Shown here: positions 37,161 to 49,460 of the stretch, piece after piece
Layout of the letters: the number at the start of each line of letters is the position of its first letter
How positions within the stretch are numbered: position 1 is the first letter of the stretch
Made by a program: the position numbers and the translations under genes
Notes under the pieces: model-generated
Told to the model about the DNA's origin: nothing
The model's input: only the letters and a program-made list of their open reading frames with translations
Databases searched by the model: none
DNA from: Megascapheus bottae
Lineage: Eukaryota; Chordata; Mammalia; Rodentia; Geomyidae
Length of the DNA stretch: 64,000 nt
Assembly: GCA_024803745.1 (NCBI GenBank)
Contig: JANJXV010001836.1
Span: forward strand, 1-64,000
Reading direction: 5' to 3'

Positions 37161-38898
37161 ACCGAGGTTTGTGATGCCATAGAAGGGAGGTGTGTGAAGT
37201 CATAGAATGGATGTTTCTGAAGTAAGAATGAAGGTGTGAGAAGTCATAGAATGGAGGTGTGTGAAGTCATAGAACGGAGGTGTGTGAAGTCACAGAATGG
37301 AGGTGTGTGAAGTCACAGAATGGAGGTGTGTGAAGTCACAGAAGGGAAGTGTGTGAAGTCAAAATGGAGGTGTGTGAAGTAATCGAATGGAGTTGTGTGA
37401 AGTCACGGAATGGAGGTGTGTGAAGTCACAGAATGGAGATGTGTGAAGTCAGAATGGAGGTGTGCGAAGTCATGGAATGGAGGTGTGTGAAGTCAGAGAA
37501 TGGAAGTGTGTGAAGTCAAAATGGAGGTGTGTGAAGTCACAGAATGGAGGTGTGTGAAGTCACAGAATGGAGGTGTGTGAAGTCATAGAATGGAGGTTTG
37601 TGAAGTCAGAGAATCGAAGTGTGTGAAGTCATAGAACGGAGATGTGTGAAGTCACAGAATGGAGGTGTGTGAAGTCACAGAATGGAGGTGTGTGAAGTCA
37701 TAGAATGGAAGTGTGTGAAGTCCAAGAATGGAGGTATGTGAAGTCAAACAATGGAGGTGTGTGAAGTCATAGAATGGAGGTGTGTGAAGTCACAGAATGG
37801 AAGTGTGTGACGCCAAAATGGATGTGTGTGAAGTCATAGAATGGAGGTGTGTGAAGTCACAGAATGGAGGTGTGTGAAGTCACAGAATGGAGGTGTGTGA
37901 ACTCAGAATGGATGTGTGTGAAGTCACAGAATGGAGGTGTGTGAAGTCATAGAATGGAAGTTTGTGAAGTCATAGAATGGAGGTTTGTGAAGTCAGAATG
38001 GAGGTGTGTGAAGTCACCGAATGGAGGTGTGTGAACTCAGAATGGAGATATGTAAAGTCACAAAATGTTGGTTTGTGAAGGCATAGAATGGAGGTGTGTG
38101 AAGTCATAGAATGGAGGTGTGTGAAGTCAAAATGGTGGTGTGTGAACTCATAGAATGGAGGTGTGTGAACTCATAGAATGGAGGTGTGTGAAGTCATGGA
38201 ATGGAGGTGTGTGAAGTCAAAGAATAGAGGTGTGTGAAGTCAAACAATGGAGGTGTGTGAAGTCACAGAATGGAGGTGTGTGAAGTCACAGAAGGGAAGT
38301 GTGTGAAGTCAAAATGGAGTTGTGTGAAGTCATCGAATGGAGTTGTGTGAAGTCATGGAATGGAGGTGTGTGAAGTCACAGAATGGAGGTGTGTGAAGTC
38401 AGAATGGAGGTGTGCGAAGTCATAGAATGGAGGTGTGTGAAGTCAGAGAATGGAAGTGTGTGAAGTCAAAATGGAGGTGTGTGAATTCACAGAATGGAGT
38501 TGTGTGAAGTCACAGAATGGAGGTGTGTGAACTCAAAATGGTGGTGTGTGAAGTCACAAATGTAGGTGTGTGAAGTCACAGAATGGAGGTGTGTGAAGTC
38601 AGAATGGAGGTGTGTGAAGTCACCGAATGGAGGTGTGTGAAGTTATAGAATGGAGGTTTGTGAAGTCAGAGAATCGAGGTGTGTGAAGTCATAGAAGGGA
38701 GGTGTGTGAAGTCAGAGAATCTAGGTGTGTGAAGTCACAGAATGGAGGTGTGTGAAATCACAGAATGGAGATGTGTGAAGTCATAGAATGGAAGTGTGTG
38801 AAGTCATAGAATGGAGGTGTGTGAAGTCAGAATGGAGGTGAGTGAAGTCAGAGAATGGAGGTGTGTGAACTCAGAATGGAGGTGTGTGAAGTCACAGA
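37161..38898 (+). repeat. Right HOR, partial copy 2 (1,738 bp)
   Basis: Anchor ACCGAGG at 37,161, with flanking CAGAGAATCTAGG and TTTCTGAAGTAAG, matches the sequence 1,738 bp to the right until about 37,265. There it switches into the CATAGAACGG series. This is a truncated unit. Confidence 0.75.
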
Positions 38899-41800
38899 AC
38901 CGAGGTTTGTGATGCCATAGAAGGGAGGTGTGTGAAGTCATAGAATGGATGTTTCTGAAGTAAGAATGAAGGTGTGAGAAGTCATAGAATGGAGGTGTGT
39001 GAAGTCCAAATGGAGGTGTGTGAACTCTTAGAATGGAGATGTGTGAACTCATAGAATGGAGGTGTGTGAAGTCATGGAATGTAGGTGTGTGAAGTCAAAG
39101 AATAGAGGTGTGTAAAGTCACAGAAGGGAAGTGTGTGAAGTCAAAATGGAGGTGTGTGAAGTCACAGAATAGAGGTTTGTGAAGTCACAGAATGGAGGTT
39201 TGTGAAGTCAAAATGGTAGCGTGTGAGGTCACAAATGGAGATGGGTGAATCACAATATGGAGGTGTGTGAAGTCATAGAATGGAGGTGTGTGAAGTCACA
39301 GAATTGAGGTGTGTGAAGTCATAGAATGGAGGTGTGTGAAGTCACAGAATGGAGGTGTGTGAATTCACAGAATGGAGGTGTGTGAACTCAGAATAGTGGT
39401 GTGTGAAGTCACAGAATGGAGGTGTGAGAAGTCATAGAACGCAGGTGTGTGAAGTCACAGAATGGAGTTATGTGAAGCCATAGAATGGAGGTGTGTGAAG
39501 TCAGAGAATCTAGGTGTGTGAAGTCACAGAATGGAGGTGTGTGAAGTCACAGAATGGAGGTGTGTGAAGTCATAGAATGGAGGTGTGTGAAGTCATGGAA
39601 TGGAGGTGTGTGAAGTCCAAGAATGGAGGTGTGTGAAGTCACAGAATGGAGGTGTGTGAAGTCACATAATGGAAGTGTGTGAAGTCAAAATGGAGGTGTG
39701 TGAAGTCACAGAATGGAAGTGTGTGAAGTCACCGAATGTAGGTGTGTGAAGTCACAGAATGGAGGTGTATGAACTCAGAATGGAGGTGTGTGAAGTCACA
39801 GAATGGAGGTGTGTGAACTCATAGAATGGAGGTGTGTGAAGTCATAGAATGGTGGTTTTTGAAGTCAGAATGGAGGTGTGTGAAGTCACCGAATGGAGGT
39901 GTGTGAACTCAGAATGGAGATGTGTGAAGTCACAGAAGGGAGGTTTGTGAAGTCATAGAATGGAGGTGTGTGAAGTCATATAATGAAGGTGTGTGAAGTC
40001 AAAATGGTGATGTGTGAACTCATAGAATGGAGTTGTGTGAACTCATAGAATGGAGGTATGTGAAGAAATGGAATGGAGGTGAGTGAACTCAAAGAATAGA
40101 GGTGTGTGAAGTCAAACAATGGAGGTGTGTGAATTCACAGAATGGAGGTGTGTAAAGTCACAGAAGGGAAGTGTGTGAAGTCAAAATGGAGGTGTGTGAA
40201 GTCACAGAATGGAGGTGTGTCGAATCAGAATGGAGGTGTGTGAAGTCACAATGGAGGTATGTGAAGTTACAGAATGGAGTTGTGTGAAGTCACAGAATGG
40301 AGGTGTGCGAAGTCATAGAATGGAAGTGTGTGATGTCAAAATGGAGGTGTGTGAACTGATAGAATAGAGATGTGTGAACTCATAGAATGGAGGTGTGTGA
40401 TGTCATGGAATGGAGGTGTGTGAAATCCAAGAAAGGAGGAGTGTGAAGTCAAACAATGGAGGTGTGTGAAGTCACAGAATGGAGGTGTGTGAAGTCACAG
40501 AATGGAAGTGTGTGATGTCAAAATGGAGGTGTGTGAAGTCACAGAATGGATGTATGTGAAGTCACCGAAGGTAGATGTGTGAAGTCACAGAACGGAGGTG
40601 TTTGAAGTCAAAGAATGGAGGTGTGTGAAGTCATCGAATGGAGTTGTGTGAAGTCTAGGAATGGAGGTGTGTGAATTCACAGAATGGAGGTGTGTGAAGT
40701 CAGAATGGAGGTGTGCGATGTCATAGAATGGAGGTGTGTTAAGTCAGAAAATGGAAGTGTGTGAAGTCAAAATGGAGGTGTGTGAAGTAATCGAATGGAG
40801 TTGTGTGAAGTCACGGAATGGAGGTGTGTGAAGTCACAGAATGGAGATGTGTGAAGTCAGAATGGAGGTGTGCGAAGTCATGGAATGGAGGTGTGTGAAG
40901 TCACAGAATGCAAGTGTGTGAAGTCAAAATGGAGGTGTGTGAAGTCACAGAATGGAGGTGTGTGAAGTCATAGAATGGAGGTTTGTGAAGTCAGAGAATC
41001 GAGGTGTGTGAAGTCATAGAAAGGAGGTGTGTGAAGTCACAGAACGGAGGAGTGTGAAGTCACAGAATGGAGGTGTGTGAAGTCATAGAATGGAAGTGTT
41101 GTGAAGTCCAAGAATGGAGGTATGTGAAGTCAAACAATGGAGGCGTGTGAAGTCACAGAATGGAGGTGTGTGAAGTCACAGAAGGGAAGTGTGTGAAGTC
41201 AAAATAGAGGTGTGTGAAGTAATCGAATGGAGTTGTGTGAAGGCACGGAATGGAGGTGTGGAAAGTCACAGAATGGAGATGTGTGAAGTCAGAATGGAGG
41301 TGTGCGAAGTCATGGAATGGAGGTGTGTGAAGTCAGAGAATGGAAGTGTGTGAAGTCAAAATGGAGGTGTGTGAAGTCACAGAATGGAGGTGTGTGAAGT
41401 CACCGAATGGAGGTGTGTGAAGTCATGGAATGGAGGTTTGTGAAGTCAGAGAATCGAGGTGTGTGAAGTCATAGAATGGAGGTGTGTGAAGTCACAGAAC
41501 GGAGGTGTGTGAAGTCACAGAATGGAGGTGTGTGAAGTCATAGAATGGAAGTGTGTGAAGTCCAAGAATGGAGGTATGTGAAGTCAAACAATGGAGGTGT
41601 GTGAAGTCATAGAATGGAGGTGTGTGAAGTCACAGAATGGAAGTGTGTGATGCCAAAATGGATGTGTGTGAAGTCATAGAATGGAGGTGTGTGAAGTCAC
41701 AGAATGGAGGTGTGTGAAGTCACAGAATGGAGGTGTGTGAACTCAGAATGGATGTGTGTGAAGTCACAGAATATAGGTGTGTGAAGTCATAGAATGGAAG

Positions 41801-42738
41801 TTTGTGAAGTCATAGAATGGAGGTTTGTGAAGTCAGAATGGAGGTGTGTGAAGTCACCGAATGGAGGTGTGTGAACTCAGAATGGAGATATGTAAAGTCA
41901 CAAAATGTTGGTTTGTGAAGGCATAGAATGGAGGTGTGTGAAGTCATAGAATGGAGGTGTGTGAAGTCAAAATGGTGGTGTGTGAACTCATAGAATGGAG
42001 GTGTGTGAACTCATAGAATGGAGGTGTGTGAAGTCATGGAATGGAGGTGTGTGAAGTCAAAGAATAGAGGTGTGTGAAGTCAAACAATGGAGGTGTGTGA
42101 AGTCACAGAATGGAGGTGTGTGAAGTCACAGAAGGGAAGTGTGTGAAGTCAAAATGGAGGTGTGTGAAGTCATCGAATGGAGTTGTGTGAAGTCATGGAA
42201 TGGAGGTGTGTGAAGTCACAGAATGGAGGTGTGTGAAGTCAGAATGGAGGTGTGCGAAGTCATAGAATGGAGGTGTGTGAAGTCAGAGAATGGAAGTGTG
42301 TGAAGTCAAAATGGAGGTGTGTGAATTCACAGAATGGAGTTGTGTGAAGTCACAGAATGGAGGTGTGTGAACTCAAAATGGTGGTGTGTGAAGTCACAAA
42401 TGTAGGTGGGTGAAGTCACAGAATGGATGTGTGTGAAGTCAGAATGGAGGTGTGTGAAGTCACCGAATGGAGGTGTGTGAAGTTATAGAATGGAGGTTTG
42501 TGAAGTCAGAGAATCGAGGTGTGTGAAGTCATAGAAGGGAGGTGTGTGAAGTCAGAGAATCTAGGTGTGTGAAGTCACAGAATGGAGGTGTGTGAAATCA
42601 CAGAATGGAGATGTGTGAAGTCATAGAATGGAAGTGTGTGAAGTCATAGAATGGAGGTGTGTGAAGTCAGAATGGAGGTGAGTGAAGTCAGAGAATGGAG
42701 GTATGTGAACTCAGAATGGAGGTGTGTGAAGTCACAGA
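38899..42738 (+). repeat. Right HOR, full copy (3,840 bp)
   Basis: Runs from anchor ACCGAGG at 38,899 to the next at 42,739. In order it holds GGTAGCG at 39,215, GAACGCAGG, GAAGAAATGG, GAACTGATAGAATAG at 40,353, CACCGAAGGTAG, a series of GTAATCGAATGG units, GTGATGCCAAAATGG, AAATGTTGG, CAAAGAATAGAGG, GTGGGTGAAG or GTGTGTGAAG, and CAGAGAATCTAGG. At about 22.7 bp per unit it has roughly 170 basic units. It is nearly equal in length to the copy at 47,867. Confidence 0.85.
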
Positions 42739-43290
42739 ACCGAGGTTTGTGATGCCATAGAAGGGAGGTGTGTGAAGTCATAGAATGGATGTTTCTGAAG
42801 TAAGAATGAAGGTGTGAGAAGTCATAGAATGGAGGTGTGTGAAGTCCAAATGGAGGTGTGTGAACTCTTAGAATGGAGATGTGTGAACTCATAGAATGGA
42901 GGTGTGTGAAGTCATGGAATGGAGGTGTGTGAAGTCAAAGAATAGAGGTGTGTGAAGTCAAACAATGGAGGTGTGTGAAGTCACAGAATAGAGGTGTGTG
43001 AAGTCACAGAAGGGAAGTGTGTGAAGTCAAAATGGAGGTGTGTGAAGTCACAGAATGGAGTTTTGTGAAGTCAAAATGGTAGCGTGTGAGGTCACAAATG
43101 GAGATGGCTAAAGTCACAATATGGAGGTGTGTGAAGTCATAGAATGGAGGTGTGTGAAGTCACAGAATTGAGGTGTGTGAAGTCATAGAATGGAGGTGTG
43201 TGAAGTCACAGAATGGAGGTGTGTGAAGTCACAGAATGGAGGTGTGTGAACTCAGAATAGTGCTGTGTGAAGTCACAGAATGGAGGTGTG
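40308..43290 (+). repeat. 2,983-bp tandem duplication, copy 1
   Basis: GAACTGATAGAATAG at 40,353 recurs at 43,336 (offset 2,983). The segment includes rare changes shared by both copies: GAAGTGTTGTG near 41,094, AAAATAGAGG near 41,210 and GGTGTGGAAAG near 41,255. It starts at GTGCGAAG and its last bases precede the second GTGCGAAG at 43,291. The exact breakpoint is uncertain by about one unit because both ends lie in CACAGAATGGAGGTGTG. Confidence 0.88.
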
Positions 43291-45857
43291 CGAAGTCATA
43301 GAATGGAAGTGTGTGATGTCAAAATGGAGGTGTGTGAACTGATAGAATAGAGATGTGTGAACTCATAGAATGGAGGTGTGTGATGTCATGGAATGGAGGT
43401 GTGTGAAATCCAAGAAAGGAGGAGTGTGAAGTCAAACAATGGAGGTGTGTGAAGTCACAGAATGGAGGTGTGTGAAGTCACAGAATGGAAGTGTGTGATG
43501 TCAAAATGGAGGTGTGTGAAGTCACAGAATGGATGTATGTGAAGTCACCGAAGGTAGATGTGTGAAGTCACAGAACGGAGGTGTTTGAAGTCAAAGAATG
43601 GAGGTGTGTGAAGTCATCGAATGGAGTTGTGTGAAGTCTAGGAATGGAGGTGTGTGAATTCACAGAATGGAGGTGTGTGAAGTCAGAATGGAGGTGTGCG
43701 ATGTCATAGAATGGAGGTGTGTTAAGTCAGAAAATGGAAGTGTGTGAAGTCAAAATGGAGGTGTGTGAAGTAATCGAATGGAGTTGTGTGAAGTCACGGA
43801 ATGGAGGTGTGTGAAGTCACAGAATGGAGATGTGTGAAGTCAGAATGGAGGTGTGCGAAGTCATGGAATGGAGGTGTGTGAAGTCACAGAATGCAAGTGT
43901 GTGAAGTCAAAATGGAGGTGTGTGAAGTCACAGAATGGAGGTGTGTGAAGTCATAGAATGGAGGTTTGTGAAGTCAGAGAATCGAGGTGTGTGAAGTCAT
44001 AGAAAGGAGGTGTGTGAAGTCACAGAACGGAGGAGTGTGAAGTCACAGAATGGAGGTGTGTGAAGTCATAGAATGGAAGTGTTGTGAAGTCCAAGAATGG
44101 AGGTATGTGAAGTCAAACAATGGAGGCGTGTGAAGTCACAGAATGGAGGTGTGTGAAGTCACAGAAGGGAAGTGTGTGAAGTCAAAATAGAGGTGTGTGA
44201 AGTAATCGAATGGAGTTGTGTGAAGGCACGGAATGGAGGTGTGGAAAGTCACAGAATGGAGATGTGTGAAGTCAGAATGGAGGTGTGCGAAGTCATGGAA
44301 TGGAGGTGTGTGAAGTCAGAGAATGGAAGTGTGTGAAGTCAAAATGGAGGTGTGTGAAGTCACAGAATGGAGGTGTGTGAAGTCACCGAATGGAGGTGTG
44401 TGAAGTCATGGAATGGAGGTTTGTGAAGTCAGAGAATCGAGGTGTGTGAAGTCATAGAATGGAGGTGTGTGAAGTCACAGAACGGAGGTGTGTGAAGTCA
44501 CAGAATGGAGGTGTGTGAAGTCATAGAATGGAAGTGTGTGAAGTCCAAGAATGGAGGTATGTGAAGTCAAACAATGGAGGTGTGTGAAGTCATAGAATGG
44601 AGGTGTGTGAAGTCACAGAATGGAAGTGTGTGATGCCAAAATGGATGTGTGTGAAGTCATAGAATGGAGGTGTGTGAAGTCACAGAATGGAGGTGTGTGA
44701 AGTCACAGAATGGAGGTGTGTGAACTCAGAATGGATGTGTGTGAAGTCACAGAATATAGGTGTGTGAAGTCATAGAATGGAAGTTTGTGAAGTCATAGAA
44801 TGGAGGTGTGTGAAGTCACAGAATGGAGGTGTGTGAAGTCACAGAATGGAGGTGTGTGAACTCAGAATGGATGTGTGTGAAGTCACAGAATATAGGTGTG
44901 TGAAGTCATAGAATGGAAGTTTGTGAAGTCATAGAATGGAGGTTTGTGAAGTCAGAATGGAGGTGTGTGAAGTCACCGAATGGAGGTGTGTGAACTCAGA
45001 ATGGAGATATGTAAAGTCACAAAATGTTGGTTTGTGAAGGCATAGAATGGAGGTGTGTGAAGTCATAGAATGGAGGTGTGTGAAGTCAAAATGGTGGTGT
45101 GTGAACTCATAGAATGGAGGTGTGTGAACTCATAGAATGGAGGTGTGTGAAGTCATGGAATGGAGGTGTGTGAAGTCAAAGAATAGAGGTGTGTGAAGTC
45201 AAACAATGGAGGTGTGTGAAGTCACAGAATGGAGGTGTGTGAAGTCACAGAAGGGAAGTGTGTGAAGTCAAAATGGAGGTGTGTGAAGTCATCGAATGGA
45301 GTTGTGTGAAGTCATGGAATGGAGGTGTGTGAAGTCACAGAATGGAGGTGTGTGAAGTCAGAATGGAGGTGTGCGAAGTCATAGAATGGAGGTGTGTGAA
45401 GTCAGAGAATGGAAGTGTGTGAAGTCAAAATGGAGGTGTGTGAATTCACAGAATGGAGTTGTGTGAAGTCACAGAATGGAGGTGTGTGAACTCAAAATGG
45501 TGGTGTGTGAAGTCACAAATGTAGGTGGGTGAAGTCACAGAATGGATGTGTGTGAAGTCAGAATGGAGGTGTGTGAAGTCACCGAATGGAGGTGTGTGAA
45601 GTTATAGAATGGAGGTTTGTGAAGTCAGAGAATCGAGGTGTGTGAAGTCATAGAAGGGAGGTGTGTGAAGTCAGAGAATCTAGGTGTGTGAAGTCACAGA
45701 ATGGAGGTGTGTGAAATCACAGAATGGAGATGTGTGAAGTCATAGAATGGAAGTGTGTGAAGTCATAGAATGGAGGTGTGTGAAGTCAGAATGGAGGTGA
45801 GTGAAGTCAGAGAATGGAGGTGTGTGAACTCAGAATGGAGGTGTGTGAAGTCACAGA
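42739..45857 (+). repeat. Right HOR, rearranged copy (3,119 bp)
   Basis: Anchor-to-anchor length is 721 bp shorter than canonical. The difference is explained by the junction near 43,290, which skips the GAACGCAGG / GAAGAAATGG part, and by a 136-bp local gain at 44,858. It is best read as the product of the 2,983-bp tandem duplication rather than as a simple deletion. Confidence 0.82.
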
Positions 45858-46409
45858 ACCGAGGTTTGTGATGCCATAGAAGGGAGGTGTGTGAAGTCAT
45901 AGAATGGATGTTTCTGAAGTAAGAATGAAGGTGTGAGAAGTCATAGAATGGAGGTGTGTGAAGTCCAAATGGAGGTGTGTGAACTCTTAGAATGGAGATG
46001 TGTGAACTCATAGAATGGAGGTGTGTGAAGTCATGGAATGGAGGTGTGTGAAGTCAAAGAATAGAGGTGTGTGAAGTCAAACAATGGAGGTGTGTGAAGT
46101 CACAGAATAGAGGTGTGTGAAGTCACAGAAGGGAAGTGTGTGAAGTCAAAATGGAGGTGTGTGAAGTCACAGAATGGAGTTTTGTGAAGTCAAAATGGTA
46201 GCGTGTGAGGTCACAAATGGAGATGGCTAAAGTCACAATATGGAGGTGTGTGAAGTCATAGAATGGAGGTGTGTGAAGTCACAGAATTGAGGTGTGTGAA
46301 GTCATAGAATGGAGGTGTGTGAAGTCACAGAATGGAGGTGTGTGAAGTCACAGAATGGAGGTGTGTGAACTCAGAATAGTGCTGTGTGAAGTCACAGAAT
46401 GGAGGTGTG
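43291..46409 (+). repeat. 2,983-bp tandem duplication, copy 2
   Basis: Across 43,291-44,788 I saw no mismatch to 40,308-41,805. After the extra 136 bp the match continues at offset 3,119 with about one difference seen (GGTATG at 42,701 against GGTGTG). It ends near 46,400 where GTGCTGTGTGAAG is followed by the CATAGAACGCAGG series, as expected for the right end of a tandem duplication. It is among the most alike copy pairs in the window. Confidence 0.87.
44722..44993 (+). repeat. Local 136-bp (six-unit) tandem duplication
   Basis: The series from GAACTCAGAATGGATG through CACAGAATATAGG and CATAGAATGGAAG starts at 44,722 and again at 44,858, a shift of 136 bp (five 23-bp plus one 21-bp unit). 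The partner copy at 41,740 has it once, so it arose after the 2,983-bp duplication. Confidence 0.88.
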
Positions 46410-47451
46410 TGAAGTCATAGAACGCAGGTGTGTGAAGTCACAGAATGGAGTTATGTGAAGTCATAGAATGGAGGTGTGTGAAGTCAGAGAGTCTAGGTGT
46501 GTGAAGTCACAGAATGGAGGTGTGTGAAGTCACAGAATGGAGGTGTGTGAAGTCATAGAATGGAGGTGTGTGAAGTCATGGAATGGAGGTATGTGAAGTC
46601 CAAGAATGGAGGTGTGTGAAGTCACAGAATGGAGGTGTGTGAAGTCACATAATGGAAGTGTGTGAAGTCAAAATGGAGATGTGTGAAGTCACAGAATGGA
46701 GGTGTGTGAAGTCACCGAATATAGGTGTGTGAAGTCACAGAATGGAGGTGTATGAACTCAGAATGGAGGTGTGTGAAGTCACAGAATGGAGGTGTGTGAA
46801 CTCATAGAATGGAGGTGTGTGAAGTCATACAATGGTGGTTTGTGAAGTCAGAATGGAGGTGTGTGAAGTCACCGAATGGAGGTGTGTGAACTCAGAATGG
46901 AGATGTGTGAAGTCACAGAAGGGAGGTTTGTGAAGTCATAGAATGGAGGTGTGTGAAGTCATATAATGAAGGTGTGTGAAGTCAAAATGGTGATGTGTGA
47001 ACTCATAGAATGGAGTTGTGTGAACTCATAGAATGGAGGTATGTGAAGAAATGGAATGGAGGTGTGTGAACTCAAAGAATAGAGGTGTGTGAAGTCAAAC
47101 AATGGAGGTGTGTGAATTCACAGAATGGAGGTGTGTAAAGTCACAGAAGGGAAGTGTGTGAAGTCAAAATGGAGGTGTGTGAAGTCACAGAATGGAGGTG
47201 TGTCAACTCAGAATGGAGGTGTGTGAAGTCACAATGGAGGTGTGTGAAGTTACAGAATGGAGTTGTGTGAAGTCACAGAATGGAGGTGTGCGAAGTCATA
47301 GAATGGAAGTGTGTGATGTCAAAATGGATGTGTGTGAACTGATAGAATAGAGATGTGTGAACTCATAGAATGGAGGTGTGTGATGTCATGGAATGGAGGT
47401 GTGTGAAATCCAAGAAAGGAGGAGTGTGAAGTCAAACAATGGAGGTGTGTG
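45443..47451 (+). repeat. 2,009-bp tandem duplication, copy 1
   Basis: GGTAGCG at 46,197 and anchor ACCGAGG at 45,858 recur 2,009 bp to the right. The left end is at the GAATTCACAGAATGG unit near 45,446. That same unit follows GTCAAACAATGG at the junction near 47,452, where the canonical copy has GAAGTCACAG. Confidence 0.82.
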
Positions 47452-47866
47452 AATTCACAGAATGGAGTTGTGTGAAGTCACAGAATGGAGGTGTGTGAAC
47501 TCAAAATGGTGGTGTGTGAAGTCACAAATGTAGGTGGGTGAAGTCACAGAATGGATGTGTGTGAAGTCAGAATGGAGGTGTGTGAAGTCACCGAATGGAG
47601 GTGTGTGAAGTTATAGAATGGAGGTTTGTGAAGTCAGAGAATCGAGGTGTGTGAAGTCATAGAAGGGAGGTGTGTGAAGTCAGAGAATCTAGGTGTGTGA
47701 AGTCACAGAATGGAGGTGTGTGAAATCACAGAATGGAGATGTGTGAAGTCATAGAATGGAAGTGTGTGAAGTCATAGAATGGAGGTGTGTGAAGTCAGAA
47801 TGGAGGTGAGTGAAGTCAGAGAATGGAGGTGTGTGAACTCAGAATGGAAGTGTGTGAAGTCACAGA
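45858..47866 (+). repeat. Right HOR, short copy (2,009 bp)
   Basis: Anchor-to-anchor it lacks 1,833 bp relative to the next copy. All series from CACCGAAGGTAGG to the GTCATCGAATGG region are absent. The junction near 47,452 lies in CAATGGAGGTGTGTGAA, which is shared by both parents. Confidence 0.82.
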
Positions 47867-49460
47867 ACCGAGGTTTGTGATGCCATAGAAGGGAGGTGTG
47901 TGAAGTCATAGAATGGATGTTTCTGAAGTAAGAATGAAGGTGTGAGAAGTCATAGAATGGAGGTGTGTGAAGTCCAAATGGAGGTGTGTGAACTCTTAGA
48001 ATGGAGATGTGTGAACTCATAGAATGGAGGTGTGTGAAGTCATGGAATGGAGGTGTGTGAAGTCAAAGAATAGAGGTGTGTGAAGTCAAACAATGGAGGT
48101 GTGTGAAGTCACAGAATAGAGGTGTGTGAAGTCACAGAAGGGAAGTGTGTGAAGTCAAAATGGAGGTGTGTGAAGTCACAGAATGGAGTTTTGTGAAGTC
48201 AAAATGGTAGCGTGTGAGGTCACAAATGGAGATGGCTGAAGTCACAATATGGAGGTGTGTGAAGTCATAGAATGGAGGTGTGTGAAGTCACAGAATTGAG
48301 GTGTGTGAAGTCATAGAATGGAGGTGTGTGAAGTCACAGAATGGAGGTGTGTGAAGTCACAGAATGGAGGTGTGTGAACTCAGAATAGTGCTGTGTGAAG
48401 TCACAGAATGGAGGTGTGTGAAGTCATAGAACGCAGGTGTATGAAGTCACAAAATGGAGTTATGTGAAGTCATAGAATGGAGGTGTGTGAAGTCAGAGAG
48501 TCTAGGTGTGTGAAGTCACAGAATGGAGGTGTGTGAAGTCACAGAATGGAGGTGTGTGAAGTCATAGAATGGAGGTGTGTGAAGTCATGGAATGGAGGTA
48601 TGTGAAGTCCAAGAATGGAGGTGTGTGAAGTCACAGAATGGAGGTGTGTGAAGTCACATAATGGAAGTGTGTGAAGTCAAAATGGAGATGTGTGAAGTCA
48701 CAGAATGGAGGTGTGTGAAGTCACCGAATATAGGTGTGTGAAGTCACAGAATGGAGGTGTATGAACTCAGAATGGAGGTGTGTGAAGTCACAGAATGGAG
48801 GTGTGTGAACTCATAGAATGGAGGTGTGTGAAGTCATACAATGGTGGTTTGTGAAGTCAGAATGGAGGTGTGTGAAGTCACCGAATGGAGGTGTGTGAAC
48901 TCAGAATGGAGATGTGTGAAGTCACAGAAGGGAGGTTTGTGAAGTCATAGAATGGAGGTGTGTGAAGTCATATAATGAAGGTGTGTGAAGTCAAAATGGT
49001 GATGTGTGAACTCATAGAATGGAGTTGTGTGAACTCATAGAATGGAGGTATGTGAAGAAATGGAATGGAGGTGTGTGAACTCAAAGAATAGAGGTGTGTG
49101 AAGTCAAACAATGGAGGTGTGTGAATTCACAGAATGGAGGTGTGTAAAGTCACAGAAGGGAAGTGTGTGAAGTCAAAATGGAGGTGTGTGAAGTCACAGA
49201 ATGGAGGTGTGTCAACTCAGAATGGAGGTGTGTGAAGTCACAATGGATGTGTGTGAAGTTACAGAATGGAGTTGTGTGAAGTCACAGAATGGAGGTGTGC
49301 GAAGTCATAGAATGGAAGTGTGTGATGTCAAAATGGATGTGTGTGAACTGATAGAATAGAGATGTGTGAACTCATAGAATGGAGGTGTGTGATGTCATGG
49401 AATGGAGGTGTGTGAAATCCAAGAAAGGAGGAGTGTGAAGTCAAACAATGGAGGTGTGTG
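47452..49460 (+). repeat. 2,009-bp tandem duplication, copy 2
   Basis: Follows copy 1 landmark by landmark, including GTCAACTCAGAATGG, GAAGAAATGG, CATATAATGAAGG and GTGCTGTG. Small differences include GTATGAAGTCACAAAATGG near 48,440. After about 49,460 the series resumes with GAAGTCACAGAATGG as in a full copy. Confidence 0.82.
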
